The notes under the pieces are model-generated. The model had not been told where the DNA came from. It made no database searches and worked only from the letters and a program-made list of their open reading frames with translations. From contig JXTC01000054.1 of the NCBI GenBank assembly GCA_002914845.1, positions 1,051,941 to 1,115,940 of the forward strand: a stretch of DNA of 64,000 bases. Direction: 5' to 3'. This document shows, piece by piece, positions 23,601 to 34,597 of the stretch. Every line of letters begins with the position of its first letter. Position 1 is the first letter of the stretch. The translations under genes were made by a program, and so were the position numbers. This stretch comes from Trema orientale (taxonomy: Eukaryota > Streptophyta > Magnoliopsida > Rosales > Cannabaceae).

Positions 23601-26600
23601 TATTTGTATTAAGACATCAATCTTTTTTGTTATTGTATGTATAACTGTTCAATCTGTTTATCTAGTTGTATCTTAGCAGAAACTATCATAATATTTGCAT
23701 TGAAAGTTTCTAGTTTTATTTTTTTTTCTCATGATTGTGAAGAAATATCATTTACTGACATCAAGTAAGAATTCTTCAAGCTTTATTGAGACTTCATAAA
23801 TCTTACTTGTCTTATAAATTGATTCTAACTTGATGACTTGGTCTGTCATTTGCTCTTTCCAGTATTTTAACTGTTTAATATGTGTCTTTCATTTGCTCTT
23901 GCCAGTATACTTAAGTTTCAAATTTGTATTATCAGGGTTAACAATTTGATGACCAATTGTTTACATGAACAGATAGTGGATTTCTGTTGTGGTGCTAATG
24001 ATTTCAGTGTCGTAATGAAGAAAAAGCTTGATGAGACAGGAAAAAAATGCTCATACAAAAACTATGATTTTATACAACCAAAGGTAATATTTTTCCATAT
24101 TGGATATTCTTATAGTGCTCAATTTGTTCAAAAGTGTGTATGCATTAGAATACCCAAAAGGTTTGAGCTAGTAATGTTGAGAACTTGACCATTTTATAGG
24201 TCAGGCCAGGGCACGATCCAGACCTTCATTTTTTTTTTTAAATGTGATTTTGCTTTTTGATGCTGCCATTGCTTTCTCTATCTTCTTATTTGTAGTTTAA
24301 GATTTACAAATTATAGGTAATAACACAAATCTTAGGTGGTCAACTTATCTAATTTGTCGTATATATAAATGTGTGTGTGTGTGTGTGTTTTGACATTTTA
24401 GTAAGGTTTACACGCTATCCTTGATTTTTGACATGATTCTGGTGTCATGTTAGACATGGTAACATCCTAAAATTTGGACATGGAATGGGATGCATGCTTG
24501 GGTGGTCGGAGTTCATGTATTTTTCAACTTTGAATGTAGCGGGTGGGTGCAATTTTTGACATTCCGCATTGCGGTTAATGATATAGTGCTGTCATTATAG
24601 ACCTGCCAAAATTGTGAGAATTTATACTCCACAGATAAAGTGTATGTTCTCTGAATTGGTTGTGTTTAGGTTTGAGTAATTTGGCTGTTTGGTCAGAACT
24701 TTTCTAGAGGTTAATTGTCGTTTGGTGGTCAGTAAAAAGCAAAAAAGATGAATTGTTTGTTGTCTTTTTGTTTTGCCAGAATGATTTTAATTTTGAGAAG
24801 AGGGATTGGATGACTGTGCAGCCAAAGGAGTTGCCAACTGGATCAAAATTGGTAAGAATTAGAGGATTTTATCATGTCCCGAGGTCAAGATATTCTGATT
24901 CCTAAGGTCTGCAGGTAGAAGTTTTACTCTGCTTTTTTTGGGCAGATCATGGGATTAAATCCTCCTTTTGGAGTTAAAGCAAGTTTGGCAAACCAATTCA
25001 TTAATAAGGCTCTCAAGTTTAAACCAAAACTTCTAATACTTATTGTTCCGCCGGAAACCCAGAGGTAATCTCTTCTTGTTGTTTATCTATTTAGTTCCTG
25101 CATTCAAGCAATGGTTTTCGTTCAGCAACTGGAGGGAAGAGAAATCACTCCTACTTTCTCACATTTGTACTAGGTTGGATAAAAAGGAATCACCTTATGA
25201 CTTGGTTTGGGAGGATGATCGTTTTTTATCAGGAAAGGTGAAGAGAGAAGTGTCTGCCTTTTATCACTGTCATTTTGTTTTTTGCAGATGACTTAATAAT
25301 CTTAATCTAGAATTTGAAGTACAATAACTATTATGGCTGTTCCTCTTATCTCCTTTCAGTCATTTTATCTGCCTGGATCGGTCAATGTAAGGGACGAACA
25401 AATGGAACAGTGGAATGCAACGCCACCTCTACTCTATCTGTGGAGCCATCCTGATTGGTCTGCCAAACACAGGGAAATAGCTGAAAGTCATGGTCATATT
25501 TCCAAGCAACAAGAAGCCGTGGAAGGTCATTCTGAATCATTGATCCCTGATCAGGCAATTGGTGACCATGATGATTATGGCGATATACCTGAGCGTGCAA
25601 CTAGTAACCATGGCAATTATGGTGATATCCCTGATCATGCAATGGATGACCCTGGTGACTATGGTGATCTCCCTGATCATGCAATGGATGACCCTGGCAG
25701 TTATGGTGATATCCTTGATCATGCAATGGATGACCATGGAAATCCCATGGTGACTGACGATCCTCTGGAAACTGAGAATTTCAAAGATTATTTAGCTGGG
25801 GTTGTTGAAACAGGACGTAAGGAAGGCTCCCCTTTAATCAGCAGTGACAGAGGCAATCATGTTCAAGGGAAGAAACCATCCAATGGGAAATCAAAGAAGC
25901 GGTCACGCGGCACAAAAAGGAACAAAAGAAGAGCAAGTGGTGGGTTGTTAACCGAGAGCAAACGAGATGATGGTAGTAGGCCTCTTGTTAGAGAGATGCA
26001 CAATGGAATGCCTCCATATACTGGTATAGGTGTAAATAGTTATCAAAATTTGGAGTCTAGCACGCCTGGTTCACATTCCCAGTTTGGAACTGCATATGGT
26101 GATGACATACTTAGAAGGTACAGCGTCGATGGTGACGAGCATCATTCTAGGTTTTCCAGCAGATCAGTTACTGATTATGGGGTTAGGAACTTGGAGGAAC
26201 ATCAGTCTATAGGGCACACGAGAGACAGCACAGATGGCTTTGGCGGTAGAACATTAGAGATGGAAGATATGCTTAGGAGGGAATCTGGTATTCGATCCCA
26301 GGTGCGCCTTTATGGCCAGCAGGGTCCAGAGGTCCAAGGAAGTTACTATCTAGGAGGTCAAGATCCTAGATATGGTCAGATTGGATCGCATACACCGTTC
26401 TCGTCAACTTATGGGCATCCGGGTCCAATTTCTGAGCCTTATCGATTGAATTCGTCCGGAATGCAATGGTACGTACCTCAACTGGACGCATTGCACCACA
26501 CAAGAATGAGTGCTTTAGGGGCTGAGCCACCACCCATGTTTGGTGGAAATAATGTGTTTGATCCTAGAGCGCCCCATCATGGACACCCAGGTGGCCCTAT

Positions 26601-26667
26601 GAGCTTTGCTTCTGGTCCTCACCAACCCTATTCGCACCACAATTCCGCAGGTTGGCTGAACGATTAA
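16402..26667 (+). CDS. EDM2: EDM2-like PHD-finger chromatin protein
   Basis: Coding exons: 16402-16811, 16895-16991, 17542-17595, 17741-17889, 18863-18959, 19069-19167, 19843-20090, 20204-20293, 20384-20926, 21100-21250, 21348-21449, 21926-22018, 23301-23342, 23973-24083, 24780-24851, 24946-25064, 25174-25237, 25360-26667. All introns are GT-AG. Joined length is 3849 nt, 1282 aa, close to Arabidopsis EDM2. The N-terminal region is EDM2-specific (FSVLPIQWRESEPIDG). PHD-type Cys/His clusters at about 229-410 include CTFCDNGGDLL, CCEGSCLRSFHA, CFVCGNLG and CRRCPKSYHCKCLPR. A methyltransferase-like fold follows, with VDFCCGANDFS (about 727) and LNPPFG (about 790). The tail is Gly/Pro/His-rich and ends GWLND. 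In Arabidopsis EDM2 acts in the nucleus on intronic heterochromatin and poly(A)-site choice, including at the RPP7 resistance gene. That role is inferred here. Exon 18 carries an in-frame 42-bp tandem repeat. Confidence 0.96.
17660..17693. repeat. (TC)n microsatellite in EDM2 intron 3
   Basis: About 17 TC dinucleotides, about 45 bp before the acceptor of exon 4 (17741), on the strand where they act as a pyrimidine tract. Length variation is likely. Confidence 0.95.
19278..19770. repeat. two CT-linked minisatellite blocks in EDM2 intron 6
   Basis: Block 1: a unit beginning ggactgt(a/g)gcttc starts at 19278, 19368 and 19443, and the first two copies end in a (CT)n run. Block 2: a unit beginning gtgtggagagggggatgttc starts at 19539, 19608, 19670 and 19738, each followed by a (CT)n run except the last. 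In block 2 the CT run of one unit ends in CAG or AAG just before the next unit, so several strong 3'-splice-site look-alikes lie upstream of the real acceptor at 19842. Confidence 0.9.
24371..24388. repeat. (GT)9 microsatellite in EDM2 intron 14
   Basis: Simple dinucleotide run within a T-rich intron. No functional sign. Confidence 0.9.
25573..25740 (+). repeat. four in-frame 42-bp repeats in EDM2 exon 18
   Basis: Four consecutive 14-codon units (25573, 25615, 25657, 25699) with the consensus x-Y-G-D-I-P-D-H-A-M-D-D-P-G. The first unit is the most diverged (DYGDIPERATSNHG); the other three are nearly identical. The repeat is acidic and follows the methyltransferase-like domain. I do not recall it in Arabidopsis EDM2, so it is probably lineage-specific. 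Confidence 0.93.
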
Positions 26668-28460
26668 TTCTCTGTTTTTAGTAGTTCTGGCTCTTTTGGG
26701 TGTTTTGTAAGAATTGTACGGTCCACTGGATGAGGACCAGAAGCAAAGCTATAATTGTTGGATTATTATGTTTTAGTGTCGCGCTGTTAAACACGGGAAT
26801 AATTTGTTTGCTTTATAGAATTTAGGCTTATTACTACATTTGTCACTGCTCCTTGTTTCTAAATTTAGGGATTACAATGACAATTTTCAATTCAGAGACC
26901 AAATGCTAAACTCGGTAAAAGTCTAAATTTTGTAGTTGCTAATACAGCCCCTCGACTAAAATGGCAATTATTTTAGTAGAGCTCCCCTTTTGGATTACGC
27001 TCATTGTTTAATTTATTCTCGGGAGTGAAATTCATTCTTATTTCTCACCAATTGACACTTATTCTTAGGAGTGAAATTTATTCTTCTTTCTCACTAGTTG
27101 ACACGTAGATTTTATTTTGTATTTTAATATTATTAAAATCAATGATAAATGAGAAAAGAGATAATGCTCCCTCATCCTTGAATGATTGTTTTGGATGGTT
27201 AAGAATGTATTACAAATTGGCATTGCAAATTATTATTTAAAACTGGAGCCCCTATTTACTTAAAAATAGCTACACAGTAAACATTAGTTTCGGTTTATTA
27301 CCTTTCCAAGAAAAAACAAATGTTTTTCCTGATTCAACCAGAAAAGGGCACAACAATGTCTATAACCTGCTTCCGTAGTGGAAACTTGAGAAGAGGTCCG
27401 ACCAAGGACATTATTATTAGCAAAGTAAATTGTAAAAAAAAAATCTTTAATTATAGTTTTTTTTTCATCTTTAATGCTATATTTTGGGGTTTGCAAAATA
27501 ATTAAAATTTTAAAAAATTTATACTCCTTGCGTGATTGACCAATTTGTCCCTCGTTAAACTGAATCTAAGATAAGATTGGTCATGTTACCAAACAAATAA
27601 AGAGACCACAACCCTAACCTTAACTCTTAAATTGATTGAAATAAGATTAAATCAAATAAAGTAATAAAGAAACAAAGAAAACAAAATAAAAAGCTATTTA
27701 AAACAAATAAAATCAAAACAATTTAAACCAAAAAAACATTAAAAAAAAAAAAAATCCCCTCTTTCCTTGCGCTGTGTTCTCCGGCACATGCTCTGGCAAT
27801 CCCACTTCCCACTCCTTGATACACAACGTGGAGCCATACAGCCACGTCGTCTTCCCGAAGCTCGAGTCGAAGAGGTCGTGATCGCTGTAGAGTCGTAATG
27901 AGCTTTGAAATCTTATTTGAAGGTGGGGATGTGTGTGGTCTTGGGTATGGGCTTTGATTTGGGGCTTTGATTTGGAGAGATATGGTGGAGTAATTAAATG
28001 GTTTTGGAACGGTCAAGAGAGTAGAGGCTCTCTGCTTATTGAAAAAAAATCTTCGATTTATCCCAGAAAAAAAAAAAAAAAAGAAAAAAAATCTACCCCG
28101 TAGTTAGTGATATAAGAATTTCCACTTTTGAAAATTAAAATATCAAACAATTACCAGTTATGTTAGTTAGTAGTAAAAAAATCTCGTTTACTGCAAAAAA
28201 AAAAAAAAAAAAATCTCGTCTCACAATCTCCACAATCTTCCTACGAGATAGTTTCTTTTCAACAACTACAGAGAGTCCTCCAATTTCCAGTTACACAAAA
28301 ACACCCTTCGGCCTTTTCTCTCTGTGTTGACCTTTATATTTTATTTATTTATTTATTTTTTTTTTCTTTCAGATACACACGTGTGTTTCTTTCAGATACA
28401 CACGTGTGTTGAGAGATGATGGGGATGTGGGGTTGAAGGAGATCCCATGGGTTTGGGTTT
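26668..28460. other. spacer between EDM2 and the wax synthase gene
   Basis: The EDM2 3' end is probably within the first 200 bp. At about 27,019 and 27,067 two related 43-bp words (ggagtgaaattcattctt / ggagtgaaatttattctt) lie in tandem. A GC-richer island at about 27,760-27,880 gives a minus-strand open frame, but with no recognisable domain. Several A-runs (27,740, 28,066, 28,194) suggest degraded retroposed sequence. No gene is supported. Confidence 0.5.
28363..28409. promoter_or_regulatory. duplicated palindrome with CACGTG core
   Basis: A 23-bp word starting ttctttcagatacacacgtg is present twice in tandem. Each contains the perfect 12-bp palindrome acacacgtgtgt (28375-28386 and 28398-28409), with the G-box core CACGTG at 28378 and 28401. 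It is about 1.1 kb upstream of the wax synthase start. G-boxes bind bZIP and bHLH factors; regulation of this gene is inference. Confidence 0.5.
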
Positions 28461-28463
28461 AAA

Positions 28464-28816
28464 CTGTTAAAATGAGCCGGGCCAAATAGACCCGTTATTG
28501 TGGCATGCGAGCCGTCCCGGTTTGGCTCGACTTTTTCTTTGTTTTTTTTCCTTACAGGCTTGCAGCTGTAGATCTGTTTCGTTGGACTCCTTTTTTTTTT
28601 TTTTTTCTAAAAAGAAAGTTTAATTTCACGAAAAATGTCTATTACGGGTCGGATGTTTCGGCTCGTTTCTGAGTGGGCCTAGGCTCGGCGTGCTAGGGCC
28701 ATAGGACTGGGTTGGCCCCCTCTCAAACATACAGGCCGGCTTGGTCCGTCCCGTTAAACTAAAAAATTTATTATGGGTGGGCAAGGTTGGGTTGGACCGG
28801 TCCGCTATTTTAACAG
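28464..28816. mobile_element. GC-rich nonautonomous element with inverted ends
   Basis: The left end has ctgttaaaatgagc and the right end gctattttaacag, which are near-perfect inverted repeats. The inside is clearly more GC-rich than the surroundings, with repeated gggcc/ggccc and cggctcg words in both orientations. This is the composition of a widespread class of plant MITE-like repeats. No coding sequence. I could not see a convincing target duplication. Confidence 0.5.
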
Positions 28817-29423
28817 CTCTAGTTTGATTGGATGATTGGTTTTTGTTTATTTCTTTAGAAAATTTAATTTCAATACAAATTAATTATTTTACTTTTGGTA
28901 CTTTGCTTTTGATTGATTGATGTTTTTTTAAAATTTTTTTATTGATTTTTTTTAAAAAATTTGTTTTAGTCATTTGGCTGTGATAAATTAGCCACTAGGA
29001 TTGAGTGTTTAGTGAGTTTAATGAGATTGTGTGTTTGGTAACAGTGGGATACGGTATCCTAGTGTTGGTTTATGTGTTAAATAAAGGGCAATTTTGTCTT
29101 TTAATTTCATAAATTGGCTAATTTTTGAATAGGAGGTATAAATTTTTTGAAATTTTAAACAACGCCAAAATATAGTCTCGAAATGGAGAAAAACAGTTTT
29201 TTTTTTTTTTTGGCAGTTTACTCTTATTAGTTAAAAAAACAAAAAAGCACTATTTGTCTGTATTCGGCGCCTATTTACCCGCACGTCAATAGTAAACAAA
29301 ATACACATCTGAAACAACGTTGAAAAACTACTTCCCTGATGGCTCTTTCCTCTCATAAGTCATAACTCGAAGTCTTGATCACTATTTCTGCACCACTTAT
29401 TAAAGCCAAGCCGCCAAGGGTCA

Positions 29424-29467
<44 letters not shown>

Positions 29468-29491
29468 AACGAGCTAGAGAAAACAGGAGGA
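28817..29491 (+). promoter_or_regulatory. upstream region of the wax synthase gene, with (GA)n leader
   Basis: AT-rich region with T-runs. A (GA)n run at 29428-29464 lies about 30 bp before the ATG, probably in the 5' leader. GA-rich elements near plant transcription starts are common and bind GAGA-type (BPC) factors; function here is inference. Confidence 0.5.
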
Positions 29492-30583
29492 ATGGAAGGT
29501 GAAATCAAAAGCTTCATCAAGGTATGGATCATAGCCATAGCAAGTCTCTGTTATTGTTATTACATATCATCAAAAGTGCCAAAAGGTATAACCAGACTCA
29601 TTTCTCTCCTCCCTATCTTCTACCTCTTCATAACTCTCCCCTTAGATCTACATTCCTTTCATCTTGGTGGGCCCACTACCTTCTTCCTCGTTTGGCTTGG
29701 CACCTTCAAACTCCTCCTTTTCTCCTTCGACCAAGGCCCTCTATCCCCACTCTCTCAAACCCTTTTCCAGTTCATCTCCATAGCCTGTCTTCCCATCAAA
29801 ATCAAACAAAACCCACCTCGAAAGTCACCTCAAAAACCAACAAATCCCATTATCACACAAAACAACACAACCCCATCTGACCAGAAGTGTCAAATATCAG
29901 TTCAAATCGGGTCCAAAGTGCCCAAGTCAATCTTGGTGCCAATAAAACTTTTTCTATTAGCTCTCATAATCAAAACATATGAGTACAGACCATATATACA
30001 TCCACACACAACCTTAATCCTATACTGTTTTCATATGTATATTGGTATTGAAACCGTTCTAGCCCTCGTTGCTCTCCCGGCTCGAACCATCTTAGGATTC
30101 GAGCTCGAACCCCAGTTCAACGAGCCATACCTCACAACCTCGCTCCAAGACTTTTGGGCCCGGAGGTGGAACCTCATGGTCTCGAGCGTGCTCCGTGAGA
30201 CAGCTTACAACCCAGTAAGGCGGGCCTCGGTTTTGATTATTGGGCCTAAATGGGCCCAATTTATGGCTATTATGGCGTCATTTGTAGTGTCGGCCCTTAT
30301 GCACGAGGCCATTTACTATTACCTCAGTCGGGCCCGGCCCACTTGGGAGGTGACCCTTTTCTTTGTTCTCCAAGGAGTGTCCACCGGAATTGAGATAGCG
30401 GCCAAGAGAGCCGTACGCGACACGTGGCGGCTGCACAGGGTGGTGTCTGGAGTGTTGACTTTGGGGTTCTTGTTGTTGACTGGGAACTGGCTCTTCTTTC
30501 CTCAGTTGCTTCGAAATGGTGTGCATGAGAAGGCTATAAAGGAGTATTCACTCATTGTTGATTTTGTCAAGCTTGTTTTATGA
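29492..30583 (+). CDS. wax-synthase-type MBOAT O-acyltransferase
   Basis: Single exon of 1092 nt, 363 aa, typical for plant long-chain-alcohol O-fatty-acyltransferases (wax synthases) and their relatives. The first ATG after the GA-rich leader is used, because the longer upstream frame has no better start and lies in the microsatellite. The protein has about eight hydrophobic segments, a Pro/Gln/Asn-rich loop (residues 105-140), the family words LQDFWARRWNLMVSSVLRE (about 212-230) and ALMHEAIYYY with the presumed catalytic His near residue 271, and a hydrophobic C-terminus. These enzymes sit in the endoplasmic reticulum and move acyl groups from acyl-CoA to fatty alcohols; some relatives use sterols. 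The exact substrate cannot be read from sequence. Related genes also neighbour EDM2 in Arabidopsis (from memory). Confidence 0.93.
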   Translation: MEGEIKSFIKVWIIAIASLCYCYYISSKVPKGITRLISLLPIFYLFITLPLDLHSFHLGGPTTFFLVWLGTFKLLLFSFDQGPLSPLSQTLFQFISIACLPIKIKQNPPRKSPQKPTNPIITQNNTTPSDQKCQISVQIGSKVPKSILVPIKLFLLALIIKTYEYRPYIHPHTTLILYCFHMYIGIETVLALVALPARTILGFELEPQFNEPYLTTSLQDFWARRWNLMVSSVLRETAYNPVRRASVLIIGPKWAQFMAIMASFVVSALMHEAIYYYLSRARPTWEVTLFFVLQGVSTGIEIAAKRAVRDTWRLHRVVSGVLTLGFLLLTGNWLFFPQLLRNGVHEKAIKEYSLIVDFVKLVL

Positions 30584-31528
30584 TTCAAAATTTCAAATCT
30601 AGTAAATGCATCAATCCTATTTTATTCATTTTTTTGCTTTTTCCGTAATAAGTTTCTTGAAATACAAAGAATGGTATTGTTTTGCAGTGTGTAGCATCTC
30701 ATTAATGAAATATTAGTAATATTCTTTGTCGTTTTGAAGTGGTAGTAAGTAGCCTATGCTAATTTCACCTTGTTTATTTTAGAATTTATTTATTTTTCTC
30801 TTTCAAGAAATTAATAAAATATCAACAATAAAGTATATTTGTAAAGAATGTTTTGATTAAAAAAAGTGCAATAATAATAGGCGGACAAGTAACAAAATGC
30901 AAATCTTACTTATCTTGTTCAATAGGTCTTCTTTTCCTAGTAATGTAAGCTTCATCCTAGAATAGGACAATTCAATTTCGTACTTTTTGCCGAGTATATT
31001 CTTGTACCGGATAATAGCATTTAAAAATAATAAAAATTTAAAACTACTTAAAATTATTATTAATATAATAGATTTATAAATTAAATTAAAAAAATGTGAA
31101 AACTTGTAGAATTTTTTAATATTTATTTAAGTAAGCTTTAAATTTGGGTTATTTTTAATATATGTTAGTATCTTATAGTTCAAACCGAGTATTTTGATAA
31201 ATGGTCAAATTTGATAATATGCCCCTGGGATAAACCGAAAAAGGCTATAAAAACAAACGTGTCATCTCCAAATTTGTCGAGCTTCTTGTGGTAAGAGAAA
31301 AACAAATAATGCATACACATCGTTTTTTTCCATATAACATAAAAAACGAGATGCCGTTTTTGTTGACAAAGTATAACACGTATTTTTATGCTTAAAAGTG
31401 TTGAGAGAAGTGAAACACAACAATTGTTCTCTCACAGAAGAATTAAATGGCGCTCCGACCCAATAAAATCGATATCGTCTGTCATTGAGACACTGACTCG
31501 ATAACTAAATGTTCTTTGTGCTGGGAAC
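30584..31528. other. AT-rich spacer, nothing recognised
   Basis: Downstream region of the wax synthase gene. Possible poly(A) words (aataaa-like) lie near 30,810-30,830. No coding sequence or clear repeat is seen. Confidence 0.5.
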
Positions 31529-31536
31529 TCGGTAAC

Positions 31537-32108
31537 TAGGGATGGCAATATAACCCATAGTTACGGGTATCCGTGGTTATCCGATCCGAATGGGGAGGGG
31601 AAAAACCGCTCAAGCGGGGAAAATGACCGGGGCGGGGAATAACCGTACCGTTAATATGCGGGTATGGTGCGGGAACAGTATTAGTATAATCCGCACCGTA
31701 CCCGCCCCGATATATATATTTACATAGAAAAATTATTATACATATAAATATCTATTTAATTTTACACTATCTATATTATTATATCTTTGGTAAAATAATG
31801 ATTTTGGAGAGTTATATGTACTTATATATTTAAATTTTAGAGTTTAAAAATTATTAGTATATTGTTGTGTTTAATATTTTGTTGATTATGAAAAGGATTT
31901 AGTATTTTCATCTTAATTTTTTAATATTTTAGTATTATCAATGGGTAATGGGTAACCGCGGTTTTCCCCGTTATCCATTGGTTAATACCCGCACCGTCCC
32001 CGCATCCAAAAGAATGGTTAATGGGGCGAGTATGGTATTGTAATTGACTTTCGGGAATGGGGATGGGAATTAAAAAACCGTCCCCGATCCGCCCCATTGC
32101 CATTCCTA
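31537..32108. mobile_element. hAT-type MITE with 8-bp target duplication
   Basis: 572 bp with terminal inverted repeats TAGGGATGGCAAT and ATTGCCATTCCTA (one mismatch). It is flanked by the 8-bp duplication TCGGTAAC at 31529-31536 and 32109-32116. TIR sequence and 8-bp duplication fit the hAT superfamily. The ends are GC-rich with many gggg/cccc words that pair between both halves, and the middle is AT-rich. No transposase is encoded, so it needs an autonomous partner. The near-perfect duplication suggests a fairly recent insertion. Confidence 0.9.
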
Positions 32109-32116
32109 TCGGTAAC

Positions 32117-33490
32117 TAAATGTTACATTCACTATGATCATTGAAACAAGATGTCGTTTTTGTTGTATGAGAACACATTTTGTCCTTTAGAGAGCAAAAA
32201 ATACATGTTATTTTGCCATCGTTTAACATGCTTACACGACACGAATTATATTTTTGACCACGATAGTTTATTTGCCGATTTATGCAAGAAAATAAATTCT
32301 AGAAACTGACATGTCGTTAAGTCAAACTGCCACTAACCATATTAGACTTTTCATGTACAAGAAAAAATGATAAACATGATATATTTTTCTCCTATAATTG
32401 CATCCGGTTAATCAATTAACTTAGAAATTGTCCCAAATTTAGTACTTGAACAGTTAAACTATGTTATTTTTATCCTCCTCGACCTTAAAAGTTAAAATGT
32501 CATTTTGTTGCCGATTTGATTTTTTTGGGTCTCACATTACATGGTTTACAATAGAATCGCTAAAACTGAAATTAATATCCCATATTAAGACAAAAATAAA
32601 TAATTTGGAATAATAAATGTGTTATTTGAATGATTCACGGACCAAACAAAGACAAAAACCAGATTGAACTTAAGACATCTTGAAAGTCGATGACCGTAAG
32701 ATTTGGGTTAATTTAAAAGGTCTAAAAGAATAAGCGTAAATTATTAGAATTATATGACACGTCGTTTTTTGCAAGAGGAAATAGGGTGTGTTATTAAAGA
32801 AGGTTACAACTACATGTCGTTCTTGGAAGTAAGAAAAGGAAATTGAATTTTGTTCTATGAATAATATACAACAGCATGACCCACGTATATGTCATTATAC
32901 TACTTAAGTATTACATATACATATATTTTGAGGGAACGTATATATATATATTTCTAAGGGAACATGTTGTAGCATACTACAACATAGTACATTACTCTAT
33001 ATGTATGTTGATAAAATCACTATAGATTTATTTTCCTTTACATTTATTTATATTTTTTTCCAGGTATCCTTGACCTTGAATTGAAGAGCCTGATATAAGC
33101 AAAATAATAATAATTATAATAATAACTATAATAATAGTATAATAGTAACGTAAACAATGAAAAGGAAAGAAAAAAGATTTATTCTGCTTGCATAAAAAGT
33201 TAATAAAATAAAAAAAACAAAAAAAGAGAAAAAATAAAAGATTGCATACATCTTTTTAAATAATAATATAAATATAGAAAAAATAAAGAGCTAGTATAGG
33301 ATTTTGAATCCTATTCTACTAAATAGCTTTTATATAGAAAATTAATAATATAAAACAATTTATCTTATTAATTTAAATTGTTTCTGGATTTATAGAACAT
33401 AATTCGAATCCTAAGCTTCGGAAAAAAAACAAAAAAAAAATATACATGCTGATAATAATAAATGTTTAATAATATATTATATTATATATA
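32117..33490. other. AT-rich spacer, nothing recognised
   Basis: Only short A/T-rich repeats and homopolymers are seen (for example aataataataattataataa near 33,103). No coding sequence. Confidence 0.5.
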
Positions 33491-34597
33491 TATGGGTGAG
33501 GTTTCAATGGTTACTCCAATATTTACCCATCGATGGTTATTGTTGTTTAGCCGTTGGATGAAGATCGGATGGTTATAAGTAATTAGGTAGTTAGCCAACA
33601 AAATTTATGGTAATTGATTAGTTTTGAACTTATAAATCTCATTAAATACTTTGTAGGTGAACTACTTGTTACTAACCTGATAACATGGAATTTTTTAAAA
33701 TATTTTTTATTTATTTAAATGGAGTCTTAATTTAAGATTCATGAAATTCTTAAATTGGAAATAAAAAAACTTTTTATATATTATCTAAGTCAACCTTATT
33801 AAATAAACGAATGGGTAATTTGCAACAAAGTTCAAAATATTTAATATTTTCATAAAGACTATAAAACCGCATGAAGATGATGGTATTAGAGTCTTAATAG
33901 AATTGAATAACATGTAAATAAAAAAAAAATTGTCAGTAAAACAGTCGCTCACAAAATTCACGAACCACTATTTTGTAGACAAAAACTTAAAATTGTGTTT
34001 TTTATTCGAGTAGAATTGAGCCAGACTATTTCAATACCAAAATTCTATAATGATAAAAGGAAATGAAAACCAGATTAGTACAAATAATTTTTTATATATA
34101 GGACAAAAAAGAGTACAAAACATAAAATAGAAATGAAAAAGTCTAGGTAATTGAAATTCCAGTCCACAAAACCTTAGTATGGTAATTAAGTCCTTTTTGT
34201 TTGATGATGTTAAAGATTTTAAGTGGAAGAAATTTATTTATATTTCACTAATACTAATTAGTTTGGAAGGGAATAGAAAGAAATTTTTAGAGAAATTTTA
34301 GAATTTTCTATTTTTTTAAATTTTTTATATAAATTTGTTAATTGTAATTAATTTTTACTTATTTTCCTTCCAGCTCCAATTAGTAACAAAATATTGATTT
34401 TGACTTTCAAAAATCTTGTATGTGACTTGAAAATGCTCAATTCCATCTAATATTTTAACAATTACTAATAAAAATGACTTAATTGCTAAAATTTTTAAAA
34501 CTTAGGGACTTAATTGCCAAAAATAATAACTCAAGGACCACTTTGCCAATTATGAATAATATGAGAACCAATTATGCCAAAAAAAATTTATTTATTT

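Noticed and set aside
25382-25737. Minus-strand open frames opposite EDM2 exon 18
   Set aside because: They mirror the 42-bp coding repeats on the opposite strand and have no independent support.
27723-28016. Minus-strand open frame of 97 codons
   Set aside because: A GC-richer patch with some protein-like words, but it ends in a poly-Phe tail from an A-run. There is no domain and no promoter context.
27740-28210. Several A-runs suggesting retroposed gene copies
   Set aside because: No flanking direct repeats or recognisable transcript body were found.
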